DNA from: DASTPP01 sp035762175
GTDB taxonomy: Bacteria > Myxococcota_A > Polyangia > Polyangiales > Polyangiaceae
NCBI GenBank assembly: GCA_035762175.1
Contig: DASTPP010000426.1
Coordinates: 1-7,760, forward strand
DNA: 7,760 bases
Reading direction: 5' to 3'
Shown: positions 5,992-7,760 of the stretch, in pieces
Numbering within the stretch: position 1 is the stretch's first letter
How the letters are laid out: every line of letters begins with the position of its first letter
Made by a program: the position numbers and the translations under genes
Notes under the pieces: generated by a model
What the model saw: the letters and a program-made list of their open reading frames with translations, nothing else
The model's database searches: none
Told to the model about the DNA's origin: nothing

Positions 5992-7590
5992 GTGGCCGCC
6001 CCGTCCCCGCCGATCGCCGCGCCCGGCGCCCGGCCGGCGGGCCCCGAGCGCCCCGCCCCAGCCCTCGCGCCCCCGGCGGCCGCCCCCGCCGCCCCGGGGC
6101 CCGGCGACGTCGCGCCCGGGGCCGCGGCCGACGACGACGCTGGCGCCGCACCGCCGCCGGCGGCGAGGGGGGCCGGCGGCCGCGCTGAGGCCCTCATCGA
6201 GAGCGGGGCCGGCGGCGGAGCCGGGGCCCTCGTCGAGCGCCTGCTCGCGCGCCTCGCGGCGCCCACCGACGCGGCCGCGCTCGCCGCCTTCCGCGCCGTC
6301 TTCGGGCTCGTGCTCTGCGTGAGCCTCGTGCGCTTTCTGGCCTTCGGGTGGGTCGACGAGCTCATCTTGCGGCCGCGCTTTCTTTTCAAATACTGGTTCT
6401 TCCCCTGGGCCGAGCCGCTCGCGCGGGGCCCGATGCACGCGCTCTTCTGGGGCCTCGCCGCCCTCTCGCTCTGCGTGGCCGCGGGCCTCTTCTACCGCGC
6501 GAGCGTCGTCTTGCTGCTCGTCGGCTTCGCGTACGTGCAGCTGCTCGACGTCACCAACTACCTGAACCACTACTACCTCGTCACCCTCTTGCTCGCCCTC
6601 TGCGCGCTGATGCCGCTCGGGCGCGCGTACTCGGCCGACGCGCGTCTCTTCGCCCGGCGGGGGTTGTCGCACTTTCCGGCGTGGTGCACGTACCTTTTGC
6701 GCTTCCAGGTCGGCGTCGTTTACTTCTACGCCGGGCTCGCCAAGGCCAACGCCGACTGGCTGCTCTCGGCGCAGCCGCTCAACCTCTGGCTCTCGGGGCG
6801 CACGCACCTGCCGCTCGTCGGCCCGCTGCTCGGCCAGGTCTGGGTCGCCTACGCGATGAGCTGGGCGGGCTTTCTCTTCGACACGAGCGTGCCCTTCTTG
6901 CTCTCGTGGCGAACGAGCCGCCCCTTCGCCTACGCGGTCGTCATCGTCTTTCACGCCGCGACGCAGGCGCTCTTTCCGATCGGCATGTTCCCGACCATCA
7001 TGGTCACCTCGGCGCTCGTCTTCTTCCCGCCCGACTGGCCCCGGCGCCTCTTCGGCCGCCGGGCCCGGCCCGCGCCGCCCCCGCCCGCGGCCCCCCGGGC
7101 CCCGGGCCCCGCCGCGCGCGCCGCGCTCGCCGCGGGCCTGCTCTGGTGCGCCTTCCAGGCGGCCATGCCCCTGCGCTCGCACCTCTACGGCGGCAACGTG
7201 CTCTGGCACGAGCAGGGCATGCGCTTCGCCTGGCGCGTGATGCTGCGCGAGAAGAACGGCAGCATCACCTACCGCGTCGACGACCCGCGCTCGGGGCGCG
7301 AGTGGGTGGTCTCGCCGCACGAGTACCTGACCCAACGTCAAGAGCGCGACTTCTCGGGGCAGCCCGACCTCATTCTACAGCTCGGCCACCGCATCGCCCG
7401 CGACTTTCGCGAGCGCGGCTACCCCGACGTGAGGGTCCGGGTCGAGGCGCTCGTCTCGCTCAACGGCCGCAAGCCCGCCCTGCTCTTCGACCCCGAGGTC
7501 GATCTGACGAAGGTGCGTGACGGCTTGGGCCGGGCCGACTACCTCCTGCCGGCGCCGGCTTCCCCCCCCGGCCACGTCCGCCGCCTCTGA
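5992..7590 (+). CDS. HTTM protein, vitamin K-dependent gamma-carboxylase homologue
   Basis: A 532-residue polytopic membrane protein homologous to gamma-glutamyl carboxylase (GGCX), which couples vitamin K hydroquinone epoxidation to Glu carboxylation. About eight or nine hydrophobic segments lie between residues 98 and 392. L-N-H193-Y-Y-L matches the N-N-H-S-Y-L block holding human H160. Y-F-Y-A-G-L-A-K251-A-N-A-D-W matches the segment with the catalytic-base K218. The C-terminal soluble part carries W-H-E-Q-G-M-R-F-A-W-R, Y-L-T-x-R-Q and V-S-L-N-G-R ... D-P-E-V-D-L. Bacterial homologues may only epoxidise, and no substrate is evident. GTG 5992 is the only normal start between the imelysin stop (11 nt upstream) and the first membrane segment, so the protein has an odd N-terminal extension of about 90 Ala/Pro/Gly-rich residues. 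A Pro-rich loop (about 360-373) precedes the last membrane segment. Translational coupling to the imelysin gene is likely. Confidence 0.93.
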   Translation: MAAPSPPIAAPGARPAGPERPAPALAPPAAAPAAPGPGDVAPGAAADDDAGAAPPPAARGAGGRAEALIESGAGGGAGALVERLLARLAAPTDAAALAAFRAVFGLVLCVSLVRFLAFGWVDELILRPRFLFKYWFFPWAEPLARGPMHALFWGLAALSLCVAAGLFYRASVVLLLVGFAYVQLLDVTNYLNHYYLVTLLLALCALMPLGRAYSADARLFARRGLSHFPAWCTYLLRFQVGVVYFYAGLAKANADWLLSAQPLNLWLSGRTHLPLVGPLLGQVWVAYAMSWAGFLFDTSVPFLLSWRTSRPFAYAVVIVFHAATQALFPIGMFPTIMVTSALVFFPPDWPRRLFGRRARPAPPPPAAPRAPGPAARAALAAGLLWCAFQAAMPLRSHLYGGNVLWHEQGMRFAWRVMLREKNGSITYRVDDPRSGREWVVSPHEYLTQRQERDFSGQPDLILQLGHRIARDFRERGYPDVRVRVEALVSLNGRKPALLFDPEVDLTKVRDGLGRADYLLPAPASPPGHVRRL

Positions 7591-7625
7591 GCTTCCCCCA
7601 CCCGCCCCTTCGGCCCTCGCTTCGA

Positions 7626-7760
7626 ATGCCCCCCACCGCCCGCGGTCTCTTTTCGCTCGTCTCACGAACCTCCGCGCGGGCCGCCGCCCTCGCCTGCGCC
7701 CTCGGCGCCCCCGCCGCCGCGCGCGCGCAGCCCGCGCCGCCCCCGCCCCGCCCCGCCCCG
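7626..7760 (+). CDS. Exported protein, N-terminal fragment (3' partial)
   Basis: An ATG at 7626 opens a frame that stays open to the window end (45 codons). The residues look like a Sec signal peptide: a basic start, a hydrophobic Ala/Leu core (A-A-A-L-A-C-A-L-G-A) and a likely signal peptidase I site A-A-A-R-A before Q-P. A Pro-rich stretch follows. There is no lipobox, so a soluble periplasmic or outer-membrane protein is more likely than a lipoprotein. The gene starts 35 nt after the HTTM stop with no terminator between them, so it probably belongs to the same operon. In comparable loci a TonB-dependent receptor often follows the HTTM gene, which would suit this signal peptide, but nothing visible proves it. 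Confidence 0.7.
   Translation, partial: MPPTARGLFSLVSRTSARAAALACALGAPAAARAQPAPPPPRPAP

Noticed and set aside
5512..7341. Long open frame on the minus strand (609 codons) opposite the imelysin end and the HTTM gene
   Set aside because: It is a shadow of strong + strand codon bias: charged low-complexity protein with no recognisable domain, fully antisense to two well-supported genes.
1..7760. tRNA, rRNA, CRISPR array, insertion sequence or phage features
   Set aside because: No cloverleaf-like segment, regular spaced repeat, transposase-like protein or terminal inverted repeat was seen; the tandem repeats present are in-frame protein linkers or a short CCCCG run.

Overview
This is a very GC-rich, densely coding window with all genes on the + strand. 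Almost every third codon position is G or C. Three features suggest a myxobacterium-like member of Myxococcota (Polyangia type): several secreted lipoproteins in a row, long Gly/Ala- or Gly/Thr-rich linkers right after the lipobox cysteine, and an RCC1-repeat protein. That placement is inference; there is no rRNA or other phylogenetic marker here.

Layout: (1) 1-1413, the 3' part of a secreted RCC1-repeat protein: glycine-rich linker, Ig-like domain, seven-bladed propeller. (2) 1427-3133, a lipoprotein di-heme c-type cytochrome of the DHOR/DUF1111 putative peroxidase family, 13 nt after gene 1. (3) 3134-3380, the only sizeable intergenic region, with a GC hairpin followed by an AT-rich island resembling a Fur box and a small inverted repeat near the next start. 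(4) 3381-4673, a DUF4856-type lipoprotein. (5) 4724-5980, an imelysin-family (peptidase M75-like) lipoprotein in which the His of the GxHxxE motif is Ala. (6) 5992-7590, an HTTM protein, the bacterial homologue of vitamin K-dependent gamma-glutamyl carboxylase, with candidate catalytic Lys and His present. (7) 7626-end, the first 45 codons of another exported protein, cut by the window edge.

Genes 4-6 are tightly packed and look like one transcription unit, probably continuing into gene 7. Imelysins, DHOR cytochromes, DUF4856 proteins, HTTM proteins and TonB-dependent receptors recur together in bacterial iron- or metal-related loci (recalled from general knowledge, not searched). The working reading is an envelope metal or redox acquisition locus. 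A secreted di-heme cytochrome and two surface lipoproteins would act outside the inner membrane, and a membrane carboxylase/epoxidase-like enzyme may modify one of the exported partners. The Fur-like site would fit iron control. The HTTM substrate and the function of DUF4856 are unknown, and this combination is the most interesting thing in the window.
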